58,494 nucleotides of DNA. Source: Candidatus Viridilinea mediisalina. GTDB lineage: Bacteria; Chloroflexota; Chloroflexia; Chloroflexales; Chloroflexaceae. Position 1 is the stretch's first letter; every line of letters begins with the position of its first letter. The stretch covers positions 1-58,494 of the forward strand of contig NZ_NQWI01000024.1 in assembly GCF_002532535.1 (NCBI RefSeq). Direction: 5' to 3'. The position numbers and the translations under genes are program-made. The notes below the pieces were generated by a model. The model made no database searches. It saw only the letters and a list, made by a program, of their open reading frames with translations, and had not been told where the DNA came from. Of this stretch, positions 32,809 through 42,321 are shown piece after piece.

Positions 32809-35262
32809 ATGCTCTTATCCATGGTACTGTTTGCGTTCGCTACGTCGCCTCTGGGCCTGTTGGCCCGCCGCGAACCACGCGCACTGGTGGGGTGGGGGCT
32901 CGCCCTGCTGCCATTTGCGCTCTTTGTGGTGCTTTGCACCCAGATTCCAACGGTGGTGGGTGGCCCGCCAATTGTTGAGACGCTCTCATGGGTACCTGCC
33001 CTGGGCCTAGAGTTGCGCTTTAGCCTTGATGGCCTGAGCCTGCTCTTTGGATTGATTATCACTGGCATTGGAACATTGATTGTGGGCTATGCCGGTGCCT
33101 ACATGGAGAAGGACATCGGACTTGGGCGTTTCCTGGTCTATATGTTTCTCTTCATGGGGGCCATGCTTGGTGTCGTGCTGGCCGGTAACGTGCTGACCAT
33201 GTTCGTCTTCTGGGAACTCACGTCGGTCACGAGCTACTTGCTGATTGGCTATAAGCATGATTATCCCGATGCGCGCCGTGGAGCGCAACATTCGTTGTTG
33301 GTCACGGGCTTTGGGGGCTTGGCCCTGCTTGTGGGCCTGCTGATGCTCGGTGCTGCCGCGCAGCAGGTGGGGGTACCCGCCGATCAAGCCTATAACTTTG
33401 ATACGATGCTGGCGGCAGGTAGCCAGATTGCCCAGACGTCGCTCTATGGCCCGGCGATGGCCTTCGTCTTCCTAGGGGCCTTCACCAAGTCGGCCCAGTT
33501 TCCTTTCCACTTCTGGTTGCCAGGGGCGATGCAAGCGCCTACCCCCGCCAGCGCCTTCCTCCATTCGGCCACCATGGTCAAGGCTGGGGTCTACCTGCTC
33601 GCCCGCATGGCCCCTGGGTTTGGTGATACGCCTATCTGGAATTATACTCTGGTTGCGGTGGGAGGCTTCACCTTCGCCTTCGGTGCCTTCGTCGCCTTCC
33701 GCCAGTACGATATTAAGGCGCTCTTGGCCTACACCACCCTCAGCCAGCTTGGTGGCCTTGTGCTAATGATTGGGCTTGGGGGCAAGTATGGCGCTGAAGC
33801 GCTGGTTACGCTCATTTTGGCCCACGCGCTCTACAAGTCGGCCCTCTTTATGACTGCCGGCATTATTGATCACGAGACCGGCACGCGCGATCTGAATCGC
33901 CTCGGTGAACTGCGGAGGCTGATGCCGCGCACCATGGTGATTGTGGGCATTGCGCTGCTCTCGCAGATGGGCATCCCGATTATGCTTGGCTTTGTGGCCA
34001 AGGAGTGGGCTCTGAAGGCTGCTTTAGAGAGCAACCTTGCCGCTCCGTGGCCGATGGTTGGCTTGGCCGCCATTATGGTAGCCGCAATCTGCTATATCAT
34101 TGCGGCGTGGCGCTTCTTCAAGAATGCCTTCCTTGGCACCGCCCATCCCGATGTGTTGCAGCGTAACGTCCATGATCCCAAGCTGGCGATGCTGATCAGC
34201 CCGGCAATTCCGGCCCTGCTCTCGATCCTGCTGCCCTTCGCGCTGCCCTTGGTAAGTACCTTCCTCAGCCCGGCGGCTTCAGCCGTCTATGGCCAGAGCT
34301 TTACGTTTGATCTCTACCTCTATGGTGGGATCAACCAGGCGCTATTGCTCAGTTTGGGCGCGATTGTTATTGGTGGTGCGCTGGCAACCCAAGAGCGCCG
34401 CCTGGCCTCGCAACGCATCATAGCCTCGATTAGCGGTGCCCAACTCTTCGACCGCCTGATTGAGGGTATGCTGGCGGTGGCTACCGGCATGACCCGCCAG
34501 ATTCAATCGGGGCGCTTACGCACCTACGTCCTCTACACGGTGCTGGCCTTCTTTGTGTTTGTCGGCATACCCTTCATCTTCTATGGCTTGGGCGATGTGC
34601 GTACCATCCAGAACGATACCTTCTACTTCTATGAAGTGGTCGTTATTGGACTCATTCCGGTAGGGGTGATTGCAACTATTACTGCACGTTCGCGCTTAGG
34701 GGCGATTATTGCGGTGAGCATGGTTGGGGCCATGATGGCGCTGGTCTTTGTCCTCTTTAGCGCCGCCGATCTCGCGCTCACCCAATTGCTCATTGAGGTC
34801 CTCTCGACCGTCTTTCTGCTCTTCCTCTTCTCGGTGATGCCGGCGCGCTTTCGCAACTTCTCGCCCACATGGGTGCGCTGGCGCGACGCGGTGATCGCCG
34901 TGTGCTTTGGGGTCTTGATGAGCGGCTTGGTACTTGCCTCAGTCAGTACGACCCTCTTCCAACCCCTGGCCCCCTACTACCTCGAACAGAGCGTGCCCGG
35001 CGGCAAAGGGGCCAATGTGGTCAACGTGATCCTGGTAGACTTCCGCAGCCTTGATACGCTCGGCGAGATTGTAGTACTCTTTGTGGCCGTCCTCGCCATC
35101 TTTGGGCTGCTGCGCTTCCGTAAACAGCGCAACGATGTTCGTCCTAGTGGTCGTACATTGCAAACCATTCTGCCTGGTGAAGCGGGCTTTCTGACGGGCA
35201 ATGCTGCTCATGAAGGGGACAGCAGTACGCCAGTTGGCAAGGCGAAGGAGAATATGCCATGA
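32809..35262 (+). CDS. mrpA: Na+/H+ antiporter subunit A (MrpA/MnhA)
   Basis: The largest subunit of the Mrp antiporter, which exports Na+ in exchange for H+. The 817-residue protein begins at ATG 32809 (AGGGAAG upstream); a TTG at 32767 is rejected. The N-terminal part is a NuoL-like proton channel ([34 protein letters not shown] is the diagnostic stretch, spanning the Lys and His residues of the half-channel). The C-terminal part is MbhD/MbhE-like (DUF4040; [23 protein letters not shown]). It overlaps mrpB by 4 bp (ATGA), showing an operon. Confidence 0.95.
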   Translation: MLLSMVLFAFATSPLGLLARREPRALVGWGLALLPFALFVVLCTQIPTVVGGPPIVETLSWVPALGLELRFSLDGLSLLFGLIITGIGTLIVGYAGAYMEKDIGLGRFLVYMFLFMGAMLGVVLAGNVLTMFVFWELTSVTSYLLIGYKHDYPDARRGAQHSLLVTGFGGLALLVGLLMLGAAAQQVGVPADQAYNFDTMLAAGSQIAQTSLYGPAMAFVFLGAFTKSAQFPFHFWLPGAMQAPTPASAFLHSATMVKAGVYLLARMAPGFGDTPIWNYTLVAVGGFTFAFGAFVAFRQYDIKALLAYTTLSQLGGLVLMIGLGGKYGAEALVTLILAHALYKSALFMTAGIIDHETGTRDLNRLGELRRLMPRTMVIVGIALLSQMGIPIMLGFVAKEWALKAALESNLAAPWPMVGLAAIMVAAICYIIAAWRFFKNAFLGTAHPDVLQRNVHDPKLAMLISPAIPALLSILLPFALPLVSTFLSPAASAVYGQSFTFDLYLYGGINQALLLSLGAIVIGGALATQERRLASQRIIASISGAQLFDRLIEGMLAVATGMTRQIQSGRLRTYVLYTVLAFFVFVGIPFIFYGLGDVRTIQNDTFYFYEVVVIGLIPVGVIATITARSRLGAIIAVSMVGAMMALVFVLFSAADLALTQLLIEVLSTVFLLFLFSVMPARFRNFSPTWVRWRDAVIAVCFGVLMSGLVLASVSTTLFQPLAPYYLEQSVPGGKGANVVNVILVDFRSLDTLGEIVVLFVAVLAIFGLLRFRKQRNDVRPSGRTLQTILPGEAGFLTGNAAHEGDSSTPVGKAKENMP

Positions 35263-35747
35263 GTAAAACTGTCAACTACGATTCCATTGTCCTCCGCACC
35301 GTCTCGCGCCTTATGATGCCGCTGCTGCTGCTGCTCTCGGTCTTTATGCTGATCCGCGGCCACAACCTGCCCGGTGGTGGCTTCATTGGCGGGTTGGTTG
35401 CTTCCTCGGCGATCATTATGCAGATGATCGCCTTTGGGCCAACCTATGCCCGTGATGTAATCAGGGTCAACTACCTTACCCTCGCCAGCATCGGCATCCT
35501 CATTGCGGTGGTCTGGAGCATGCCCGCCCTCTTCTTCGGGATGCCCTTCATGGCCGCCTTCTGGATGTCCGCACCAATCCCTGGCGTGGGCACCATGGGC
35601 ACCCCGGTTGCCTTTGATGTAGGCGTATTCCTGACGGTCATTGCCGTTACCACCAAGATCGCACTGCTGCTCTCCGAAGAACCTGATCTCTTCCCCCTTG
35701 ACATGGAGGATGACGAAGAGCCTGAAGCGGGCGCTCCTAGGGTGTAG
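35259..35747 (+). CDS. mrpB: Na+/H+ antiporter subunit B (MrpB/MnhB)
   Basis: A 162-residue membrane subunit with about four helices and the family motif [17 protein letters not shown]. Part of the Mrp complex. The start overlaps the mrpA stop (ATGA). The charged acidic tail is cytosolic. The TAG stop leads into TAGGAAG-type repeats. Confidence 0.94.
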   Translation: MSKTVNYDSIVLRTVSRLMMPLLLLLSVFMLIRGHNLPGGGFIGGLVASSAIIMQMIAFGPTYARDVIRVNYLTLASIGILIAVVWSMPALFFGMPFMAAFWMSAPIPGVGTMGTPVAFDVGVFLTVIAVTTKIALLLSEEPDLFPLDMEDDEEPEAGAPRV

Positions 35748-35797
35748 GTGTTTAGGAAGTAGGAAGTAGGAAATAGCGCAAACGTAACTGCGGAAAT
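35748..35797. repeat. Short TAGGAAG tandem tract
   Basis: About four heptads of TAGGAAG/TAGGAAA type directly after the mrpB stop, similar to the tract at 3731-3776. Confidence 0.65.
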
Positions 35798-35807
35798 AGG
35801 AACAGTC

Positions 35808-36164
35808 ATGATCTTTCTGCTCTCGATTGCAATCGGATCACTCTTTGCCGGTGCTATCTTCCTCATGCTGCGCCGCAGTGTGATCAAGCTGATTCTCGGC
35901 CTCATCCTCCTCGCCCACGGAGCGCACCTCTTGATGTTTACGATGGGTGATGGCGGGGTGCGGCGCGGGGCACCACCGATTGTGGATTATGAGACTGGCG
36001 CAGTGGCACCGGGCACCGCCGATCCACTGGTGCAGGCGCTCATCCTGACAGCTATCGTGATTAGCTTTGGCATCACCGCCTTCATTATCGCCCTCGCCTA
36101 CCGGGCGACCCAGGCGGTCAAGAGTGACGACCTCGACGATATGGCCACGACAGATAGGCTCTAA
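35808..36164 (+). CDS. mrpC: Na+/H+ antiporter subunit C (MrpC/MnhC)
   Basis: A 118-residue NuoK-like membrane subunit with three helices; LRRSVIKLILGLILLAHGAHLL and ADPLVQALILTAIVISFGITAF are the family's second and third helices. It forms part of the ion channel with MrpA and MrpD. It ends 4 bp before mrpD. Confidence 0.95.
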   Translation: MIFLLSIAIGSLFAGAIFLMLRRSVIKLILGLILLAHGAHLLMFTMGDGGVRRGAPPIVDYETGAVAPGTADPLVQALILTAIVISFGITAFIIALAYRATQAVKSDDLDDMATTDRL

Positions 36165-36168
36165 ACTC

Positions 36169-37692
36169 ATGGCAAATCACCTCTTTCTCCCGCTCATTTC
36201 GCCGATGTTGGCATCCGCACTGGCCCTGCTCTTTGCACGGGACAAGACGCGCATGGTTGCGCGTGTGATCGTGCTGGCCAGTATCATCTTCAACCTGATC
36301 TATAGCATCTGGCTGCTTTGGGTTGTGGGCAATGAAGGCATTCAGGTTACCCAGGGGGCTGGTTGGGAAGCTCCCTTCGGTGTTACGCTCGTTGCTGATG
36401 GGGCGAGTGCGTTGATGCTCTGCGTGGCCACACTGCTCATGCTGGTTACGGTGAGCTATAGCTTCGCATCGCTCGATCCTGGCTACGAGAACTTCTTCTA
36501 CTATCCGTTGTTGCTGCTGCTGCTGCTCGGCGTGAGTGGTGCCTTCCTGACGGGCGACATCTTTAACCTCTATGTCTGGTTCGAGATTCTCTTGCTCGCC
36601 TCATTTGGCCTGATGACTCTGGGCGGCTCGCGGCCTCAACTGGAGGGCGGGCTCAAGTATGTGGTACTGAACCTTTTTGGCAGCACCGCCTTCTTGGTCG
36701 CCTGTGGATTGATCTATGGCACAGTGGGCAGCCTCAACATGGCCCACGTTGCCGAGCGCATGAGCAGCGTTACCAATCCAGGCATCGTGACCGTTATTGC
36801 CTGTCTCTTCTTCTTTGCCTATGGCGGCAAGGCGGCGATTCTGCCGCTCTTCTTCTGGTTGCCAACCAGTTACCATACGCCCCCTGTGGCGGTAACTGCC
36901 ATCTTCAGCGGCCTGCTCACCAAAGTGGGCGCCTATTCGCTCTACCGCGTGCTTGGCTTGGTGCTGCAGGATGAGTTGATCCGCCTTGCGCCCTTCGTTC
37001 TTGCTGTGGCAGGCTTGACCATGGTGGTGGGCGTGTTTGGCGCTATGGCCCAAATGAACGTGCGGCGGATTCTTAGCTTCCATATTATCAGCCAGATAGG
37101 CTATTCGCTGATGGGGCTGGGCCTCGCCAGCGCAATTGGCCTGGCTGCTGGATTGCTCTTTACGGCTCACGTCATGATTGTCAAGACGGCGCTCTTCTTC
37201 ATTGGCGGTGCCGCCGAGCAGGTCTATGGCACCGGCGACCTGAAGAAGATGGGGGGCATTGCACGGCGTGAGCCGCTACTGTCCATCTTCTGGTTCTTGG
37301 GCATCCTCTCACTGGCCGGCATTCCACCCATGAGCGGATTCTTCGGCAAACTGGCCCTGTTGCAAGCGGGGATCAACCAGGGTGCCCTGCTGATCAGCGT
37401 GGTAGCCGCCTTTACCGGCATCCTCACCTTCTTCTCCATGCTCAAGATCTGGAATGAGGTCTTTTGGAAGAAATCTTACGGCGACATGAGCAAACTCCCG
37501 CGTGTTACGCCGGGGTTGCTCTGGCCCGGTGCCATCCTGGTGATCATCAGTTTCGCCTTGGGGATTGGTGCGGGTGGTTTGGTGGATTATAGCCAAATGG
37601 CGGGGGCGCAACTCTTCGACCGAGCGGCCTATATCAGCAGTGTCTGTGGGAGCAATGGCTGCGAAGCGGTTGTTGATCTGGCCCTGCGTTAG
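36169..37692 (+). CDS. mrpD: Na+/H+ antiporter subunit D (MrpD/MnhD)
   Basis: A 507-residue NuoN/NuoM-like proton-channel subunit with about 14 helices. The family core is FAYGGKAAILPLFFWLPTSYHTPPVAVTAIFSGLLTKVGAY, followed by NVRRILSFHIISQIGYSLMGL. The start at 36169 agrees with family N-termini; a longer frame to 36067 overlaps mrpC and is rejected. Confidence 0.95.
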   Translation: MANHLFLPLISPMLASALALLFARDKTRMVARVIVLASIIFNLIYSIWLLWVVGNEGIQVTQGAGWEAPFGVTLVADGASALMLCVATLLMLVTVSYSFASLDPGYENFFYYPLLLLLLLGVSGAFLTGDIFNLYVWFEILLLASFGLMTLGGSRPQLEGGLKYVVLNLFGSTAFLVACGLIYGTVGSLNMAHVAERMSSVTNPGIVTVIACLFFFAYGGKAAILPLFFWLPTSYHTPPVAVTAIFSGLLTKVGAYSLYRVLGLVLQDELIRLAPFVLAVAGLTMVVGVFGAMAQMNVRRILSFHIISQIGYSLMGLGLASAIGLAAGLLFTAHVMIVKTALFFIGGAAEQVYGTGDLKKMGGIARREPLLSIFWFLGILSLAGIPPMSGFFGKLALLQAGINQGALLISVVAAFTGILTFFSMLKIWNEVFWKKSYGDMSKLPRVTPGLLWPGAILVIISFALGIGAGGLVDYSQMAGAQLFDRAAYISSVCGSNGCEAVVDLALR

Positions 37693-37704
37693 AAGGAGAT
37701 CCAT

Positions 37705-38214
37705 GTGCTTACACTCAACTTCTTTTTGGCCATTACATGGATGACCCTCCAGCAGAGTTTCACCTTTAGCGACTTCTTGGTGGGCTTTCTGCTTGGCTTT
37801 GGGATCATCACGCTGAGTCAGCGGGCCATTCGCGAACAGGTTGTCGAGACGGTGCGCTTGCAGCGCAAGCAGGATATTGGCCAATACCCGCAGCGCGTCT
37901 GGAAGTTGTTGAGTTTCACCAACTTTGCCTTCTGGAGCATCCTCAAGGCCAATATTGATGTGGCGCGGATCCTGTTGCGCCCTCGGCTCAACATCAACCC
38001 TGGCATTATCGCCATCCCGCTGGATGTACGCAGCGAAATCGGGATCACCGTTCTCTCCAACCTGATCACCCTCACCCCCGGCACCGTCTCGATGGATGTC
38101 TCGGCTGATCGCAGCACGCTCTATGTCCATTGTATCGACATCCAAGACCCCGATGCGCTACGGGATGACATTAAGCAGAACTTTGAACGACGGGTGTTGG
38201 AGTTGTTTCCCTAG
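37705..38214 (+). CDS. mrpE: Na+/H+ antiporter subunit E (MrpE/MnhE)
   Basis: A 169-residue subunit with two N-terminal helices and a soluble C-terminal domain (ITVLSNLITLTPGTVSMDVSADRSTLYVHCID is diagnostic). GTG start with AAGGAG six bases upstream; an ATG two bases earlier is out of frame. Between it and mrpF lie an inserted element B2 and a palindrome, so mrpFG may be expressed less or separately. Confidence 0.94.
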   Translation: MLTLNFFLAITWMTLQQSFTFSDFLVGFLLGFGIITLSQRAIREQVVETVRLQRKQDIGQYPQRVWKLLSFTNFAFWSILKANIDVARILLRPRLNINPGIIAIPLDVRSEIGITVLSNLITLTPGTVSMDVSADRSTLYVHCIDIQDPDALRDDIKQNFERRVLELFP

Positions 38215-38232
38215 CGGGGCGCTTTAGGTCCC

Positions 38233-38336
38233 TGAGAGGCTGTCTGAACAGTCTATGAACTGGCGTTGGAGTGTCGGCTTTAGCCGGCTAAAGCCGGCAC
38301 TCCAACGTGTGCCCACTATTTTCAGATAGCCTCTGA
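38233..38336. repeat. Family B miniature element, copy B2, inside the mrp operon
   Basis: Ends TGAGAGGCTGTCTGAACAG and the complement CAGATAGCCTCTGA, with the GTCGGCTTTAGCCGGCTAAAGCCGGC palindromic centre split by small changes. It sits between mrpE and mrpF. Confidence 0.85.
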
Positions 38337-38369
38337 AGCCTCCTAGCAAGGCATGATTGGTTTACAAGC

Positions 38370-38412
38370 CCTCCTAGAGGGTTAGGGAGGACATGGTTCT
38401 CCCTAACCCCCA
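38370..38412. repeat. Palindrome GTTAGGGAGGACATGGTTCTCCCTAAC
   Basis: Imperfect inverted repeat of the GAGAACC...GGTTCTC type directly before the mrpF leader. Confidence 0.55.
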
Positions 38413-38423
38413 AAGGTTCCACC

Positions 38424-38696
38424 ATGTCCCCTCTCTTTGAAATGCTCATGAATGGATTGTTGGCCCTCACGGCCATCTCCCTGGCAATGACGACAGGACG
38501 GCTGCTGCTCGGCCCGAGTATTCCTGATCGGGCCATGGCCTTTGACCTCGTGATGATCCATACGGTTGCCCTGATTGCCCTCTATGCAATCATTGTGGAT
38601 CAGAATTTGCTCGTTGATGCGGTACTCGTCGTTGCGGTACTCGGCTTCCTAGGTACCGTCGCGCTGGCCCGTTATATCGAGAAAGGTGGCAATTGA
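38424..38696 (+). CDS. mrpF: Na+/H+ antiporter subunit F (MrpF/MnhF)
   Basis: A 90-residue subunit with three helices; GPSIPDRAMAFDLV is the family signature. It overlaps mrpG by 4 bp. Confidence 0.94.
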   Translation: MSPLFEMLMNGLLALTAISLAMTTGRLLLGPSIPDRAMAFDLVMIHTVALIALYAIIVDQNLLVDAVLVVAVLGFLGTVALARYIEKGGN

Positions 38697-39046
38697 TGAC
38701 CATCCTAGAGACCATTACCTTCATTCTCTGTCTCATGGGCGTCTTTTTCATGCTACTCTCTTCGTTCGGGCTATTGCGCCTACCCGATGTCTACACCCGG
38801 GGCCACTCGGCAGGCAAAGCCGGGACGATCGGGGTGATCGGGGTATTGCTGGGGGTTGGGCTCTACCATGCGGATCCATTGGCCACAGCAAAGATGCTGG
38901 CGCTGATTGTCTTCTTTTTGCTGACATCGCCAGTAGCGGCTCAGATCATCGAACGTGCCGCCTTTGTGACTGAAGTCGAGATGCTGGAGAACGACGCCCC
39001 CAACGATCTCAAAGGCCGCTACGATGAGCATGGCAACCTGCGTTGA
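38693..39046 (+). CDS. mrpG: Na+/H+ antiporter subunit G (MrpG/MnhG)
   Basis: A 117-residue last subunit of the Mrp complex, with three helices and the family motif FGLLRLPDVYTRGHSAGKAGTIGV. The start overlaps the mrpF stop, so the two are translationally coupled. It completes an mrpABCDEFG set. Confidence 0.94.
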   Translation: MMTILETITFILCLMGVFFMLLSSFGLLRLPDVYTRGHSAGKAGTIGVIGVLLGVGLYHADPLATAKMLALIVFFLLTSPVAAQIIERAAFVTEVEMLENDAPNDLKGRYDEHGNLR

Positions 39047-39129
39047 GGTTTGGCGCGGGTGCGGGGGCGGCGTAGGCGCTCCGAAGAATTTGTTAACGCG
39101 AAGAAGTCCTGAGTTGGCAGGCGGCCCCG

Positions 39130-39158
39130 CGGTGGCTTCGACAGGCTCAGCCACCGCG
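39130..39158. repeat. GCGGTGGCTTCGACAGGCTCAGCCACCGC hairpin
   Basis: Arms GCGGTGGCT and AGCCACCGC around TCGACAGGCTC. It belongs to the CTTCGACAAGCTCAG palindrome group and may end the mrp transcript. Confidence 0.65.
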
Positions 39159-39170
39159 TCACCGCGTCAT

Positions 39171-39199
39171 TTGACGCTCCTAGAGCAAGCTGCTATAAT
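39171..39199 (+). promoter_or_regulatory. tRNA promoter
   Basis: TTGACG (39171-39176) and a perfect TATAAT (39194-39199) are 17 bp apart, 12 bp before tRNA-Leu. Confidence 0.85.
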
Positions 39200-39211
39200 G
39201 AGCGCCGTCGC

Positions 39212-39296
<85 letters not shown>

Positions 39297-39333
39297 ATGC
39301 CATAGTTTATGGCACCAGCGCAAACAACCTTGT

Positions 39334-39410
<77 letters not shown>

Positions 39411-39419
39411 TTTGGATGA

Positions 39420-39457
39420 GCGCCCGTGCCTTTTTTTGCACGGGCGCGTGTTTTTTT
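39420..39457 (+). terminator. Rho-independent terminator after tRNA-Pro
   Basis: A perfect 10-bp stem GCGCCCGTGC (39420-39429 with 39438-39447) is followed by GTGTTTTTTT. Confidence 0.92.
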
Positions 39458-39651
39458 ATCTAATTGCTCCCATAGGCATTACGTGTAGGGCTACCGCCCT
39501 AAGAGGCTGCTGTTTTTTTCTTCGGGGGAGGCTACGCATCCCCCGAACCCCCGCCGGAAGGCGTAGCGTACTGCGTATGGGCATTGCCCCACACCCTGGC
39601 TCGTTGCAGGGCTGCGGGGGAACTTGAGTTCTCACGCCCCCCCTGCTGACT

Positions 39652-40077
39652 ATGGATTATCGTATTCCACTTCGTCTGGTCATTGTGACCATAAGCTTGG
39701 CGCTGATCTTGGCCGCATGTGGTGATCTCGAAGCGGCTCTGCCTGAGCGCCCAACGCCAGTGCCTACACTGCCGCGCTTGCCGAGTGTGACGCCCATTAC
39801 GCCGAGTCCCACGCCGGCCCCCACGTTCACCCCTACGCTCACCCCGACTCCGCGCCCGCTCGTTGCGACAGTGGTGCGTGCTGCTAATGTTCGCGCTGGG
39901 CCAGGGACGAGTTTTGCGATTGTTGGCACGATGGAAGCAGGGGTGACCGTTACCCTCCATAGTCAACGCGACGATTGGTTTGCTATTGAAACGACGGACA
40001 TCACCGGCTGGATGTTCCGCGATCTGCTTGAACTTGATCCGGCCACCGAACGGGCTGTGCCGATGGATTTACCTTAA
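39652..40077 (+). CDS. SH3b-domain lipoprotein
   Basis: A 141-residue exported lipoprotein (lipobox LAAC, Cys23). A Pro/Thr-rich linker (about 30-65) is followed by one bacterial SH3 domain (VVRAANVRAGPGTSFAIVGTMEAGVTVTLHSQRDDWFAIE...GWMFRDLL). Such domains usually bind the cell wall or peptides. It lies before the SpoIIE-type phosphatase. Its TAA stop is the first bases of repeat C2. Confidence 0.85.
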   Translation: MDYRIPLRLVIVTISLALILAACGDLEAALPERPTPVPTLPRLPSVTPITPSPTPAPTFTPTLTPTPRPLVATVVRAANVRAGPGTSFAIVGTMEAGVTVTLHSQRDDWFAIETTDITGWMFRDLLELDPATERAVPMDLP

Positions 40078-40216
40078 GGGATGGTTTCAGACTACGTTGC
40101 CGCTTGCTAGGATGCGAGGACGCGAAGAAGCGAAGAAGCGAAGCCCGCGCAGCTTCGCCTCACGCATCCTCGCAGGATGGGAAAGCAACCTTGCGCTCTT
40201 CTGAAACCATCACTAA
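40075..40216. repeat. Family C miniature element, copy C2 (complete)
   Basis: Starts TAAGGGATGGTTTCAGA and ends with the complement TCTGAAACCATCACTAA. Inside are GGATGCGAGGACGCGAAG octamer-type repeats and CTTCGCCTCACGCATCCTCG, which pair. The first TAA is the stop codon of the SH3b gene. Confidence 0.88.
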
Positions 40217-40246
40217 GTATCAGGTGCAAAGCGGAGACATCCGACG

Positions 40247-42148
40247 ATGCTATTCCAGGCCCGTAGCCGTATGAGCATCACCGACCGCTTACGCTGGTCT
40301 TACCTTGTTTCCTCAACCTTACCGCTCATGCTGGTAGGGGCTCTGCTGATTGGGACGCTCTTCCAAGTGCAGCAGCGTAATGCGTTGGCGAGTCAGCAAG
40401 CGCTGGCTGACCAGATCTCTGGCTCGATTGCCTCTTTTCTCTACGATATTGAACAGATTTTGCTGCGCGCCGGGCGTGAGTTGCAGACTGACCAATCTGC
40501 TGCTGATCTGCTTACGGCAGCGCAACGTTTAGCGGTCAGTTCACCCGATCTGCGTACCATCACGGTGCTGAATGGCGAAGGTGAACGGATTGTATGGGCC
40601 AGTAGCGACCAACTCGTCAATCAAGGCCCCCAGCCCAATAGCCTCCCTGAGGCACTGATCAGTGCGGCGCTGAATGTGGGCCAAGGCGGGCGCAGTAGTA
40701 TTACGACGAGTGTGGGTGGACGCCCCATCTTCATGGTTGTCATCCCCATCCGTGATCTGCAGGGCAACCAGATTATTGGCGTCCTGGTGGCTGAAGTGAG
40801 CGCCGCTCGCATCGAGCAGATTCTACGCCTGACAGTGCAGGGCACGGGTAAGGTGGCGTTTCTGGTTGATCCCCAACAGCAGATGTTGCTCAATGATGGA
40901 ACGCTGGGTTGGCAAGCACCGCGTGATCTCAGCCCGATTTTTGAGCAAGGTACAACCGTCGGGCGTTACATCGGTGGTGATGACCAACAGATGATTGGTG
41001 CCCGCTCGCCCGTTGCGCCGGTAAATGCGGCCAGTTGGTCGGTAGTGGTTGAACAGCCCACCAGCGAACTCTTTGTGGAGGTCTATCGCAGTGTCTTGTT
41101 GCTCGCTGGCCTCGTTGCCCTCGTGGGCATCTTAGCCCTCACATGGGCCTTCCACCAAGCTCGTCGCATCGTCGAGCCCATCGGTAAACTCTCGGCGGGT
41201 GCCAATGCCCTCGCTGAGGGTCAGCTTAACCATCGCATTGAGGTGGCCTCGGTGGACGAATTAGGCCATTTGGCAACGACGTTCAACGCAATGGCCGAAC
41301 GGCTACAGAAGAGCCAGCGTAAGATCGAAGAGCAGAATGAACGGCTGCGGAGCGGCTTGGCTCTCGCCCGTGACATCCAGCAAGGGCTGCTGCCAGCAGT
41401 GCCGCCTTGGCGCAGTGAGTTGCTCAGTATCTACGGGCGCTCGCTGCCCGCCAGTGAGGTTGGCGGCGACTTCTATAGCTATATGGCGCTGCCCGATGGG
41501 CGCGCCGCCGTTGCCATTGGCGATATTTCGGGCAAAGGGGTGGCTGCCGCCCTGCTTATGGCGCTCACCAGTTCCACACTTGAATCGCAGGCCCACTTCC
41601 TCGATCATCCAGCGGCGATGCTCAAAGCTCTGCATGAAGCGTTGCGGCCACGGCTGCAAGCCAATCATATGAACGCGGCCATTATGGTGGCCGTCTTCAG
41701 CGCCGATGCCCGCTCGGTCACGATTGCGAATGCCGGCATGATCGCTCCGCTGCTGGCCCGCCGTGCCCCCGCTGAACCGGTAGGCTGTAGCTTCATTGAA
41801 GTGGGCGGCTTGCCCATTGGTACCCCCCTCAGCAGTTTCTACCAGGAAGTTACGATCCCCCTGGCCCCCGGCGATACGCTGATTTTGCTCAGCGATGGCA
41901 TCGTTGAGGCCCATAACGATCTTGGGCAGATCTATGGCTTTGAACAGCTCGAAGCGCTGGTTGCGGCCCTCCCGCCAGACCTCGAAGTCTTTGAAATGGT
42001 TGAACAGATCATCAGGTCTGTCCTCGAATTTGCTGGCAACGCCGAACCTCACGACGACATTACGATCATTGCAACCCGCCCAGTTGCCCGTATGTCGCTC
42101 GCAGTCGGTGATGGCCCGGCTGCGGACGCGCTTGCCGAAGTGGGGTAG
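40247..42148 (+). CDS. Membrane sensor with HAMP and SpoIIE-type PP2C phosphatase domain
   Basis: A 633-residue protein. Transmembrane helix 1 (about 22-44), an extracytoplasmic Cache-type sensor (about 45-275), helix 2 (about 278-300), HAMP (about 300-353), a short coiled coil, and a SpoIIE/RsbU phosphatase (about 370-615: ARDIQQGLLP, GGDFYSY, AIGDISGKGVAAALLMAL, LLSDGIVEAHN, HDDITIIATRP with the metal-binding Asp residues). Such proteins dephosphorylate anti-sigma-factor antagonists, linking an external signal to partner switching. No anti-sigma or STAS gene is adjacent. Confidence 0.93.
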   Translation: MLFQARSRMSITDRLRWSYLVSSTLPLMLVGALLIGTLFQVQQRNALASQQALADQISGSIASFLYDIEQILLRAGRELQTDQSAADLLTAAQRLAVSSPDLRTITVLNGEGERIVWASSDQLVNQGPQPNSLPEALISAALNVGQGGRSSITTSVGGRPIFMVVIPIRDLQGNQIIGVLVAEVSAARIEQILRLTVQGTGKVAFLVDPQQQMLLNDGTLGWQAPRDLSPIFEQGTTVGRYIGGDDQQMIGARSPVAPVNAASWSVVVEQPTSELFVEVYRSVLLLAGLVALVGILALTWAFHQARRIVEPIGKLSAGANALAEGQLNHRIEVASVDELGHLATTFNAMAERLQKSQRKIEEQNERLRSGLALARDIQQGLLPAVPPWRSELLSIYGRSLPASEVGGDFYSYMALPDGRAAVAIGDISGKGVAAALLMALTSSTLESQAHFLDHPAAMLKALHEALRPRLQANHMNAAIMVAVFSADARSVTIANAGMIAPLLARRAPAEPVGCSFIEVGGLPIGTPLSSFYQEVTIPLAPGDTLILLSDGIVEAHNDLGQIYGFEQLEALVAALPPDLEVFEMVEQIIRSVLEFAGNAEPHDDITIIATRPVARMSLAVGDGPAADALAEVG

Positions 42149-42167
42149 CAAATAACTCCATGCTATA

Positions 42168-42320
42168 ATACCGTTTCCGATTGTAGATTGTAGATTGTAG
42201 ATTGTAGATTGTAGATTGTAGATTGTAGATTGTAGATTGTAGATTGTAGATTGTAGATTGCCGAACATGGTGTCCCAATGAGTTGTAGTGTTAGTGATGA
42301 TGCGGATTGTTCAATACTCT
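42168..42320 (+). repeat. Family A element with 11-unit heptad array, copy A4
   Basis: Left end ATACCGTTTCC, then 11 consecutive ATTGTAG units (42180-42256), then ATTGCCGAACATGG and a degenerate right half ending ATGCGGATTGTTCAA. It separates the phosphatase from sfsA. Confidence 0.9.
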
Positions 42321-42321
42321 T

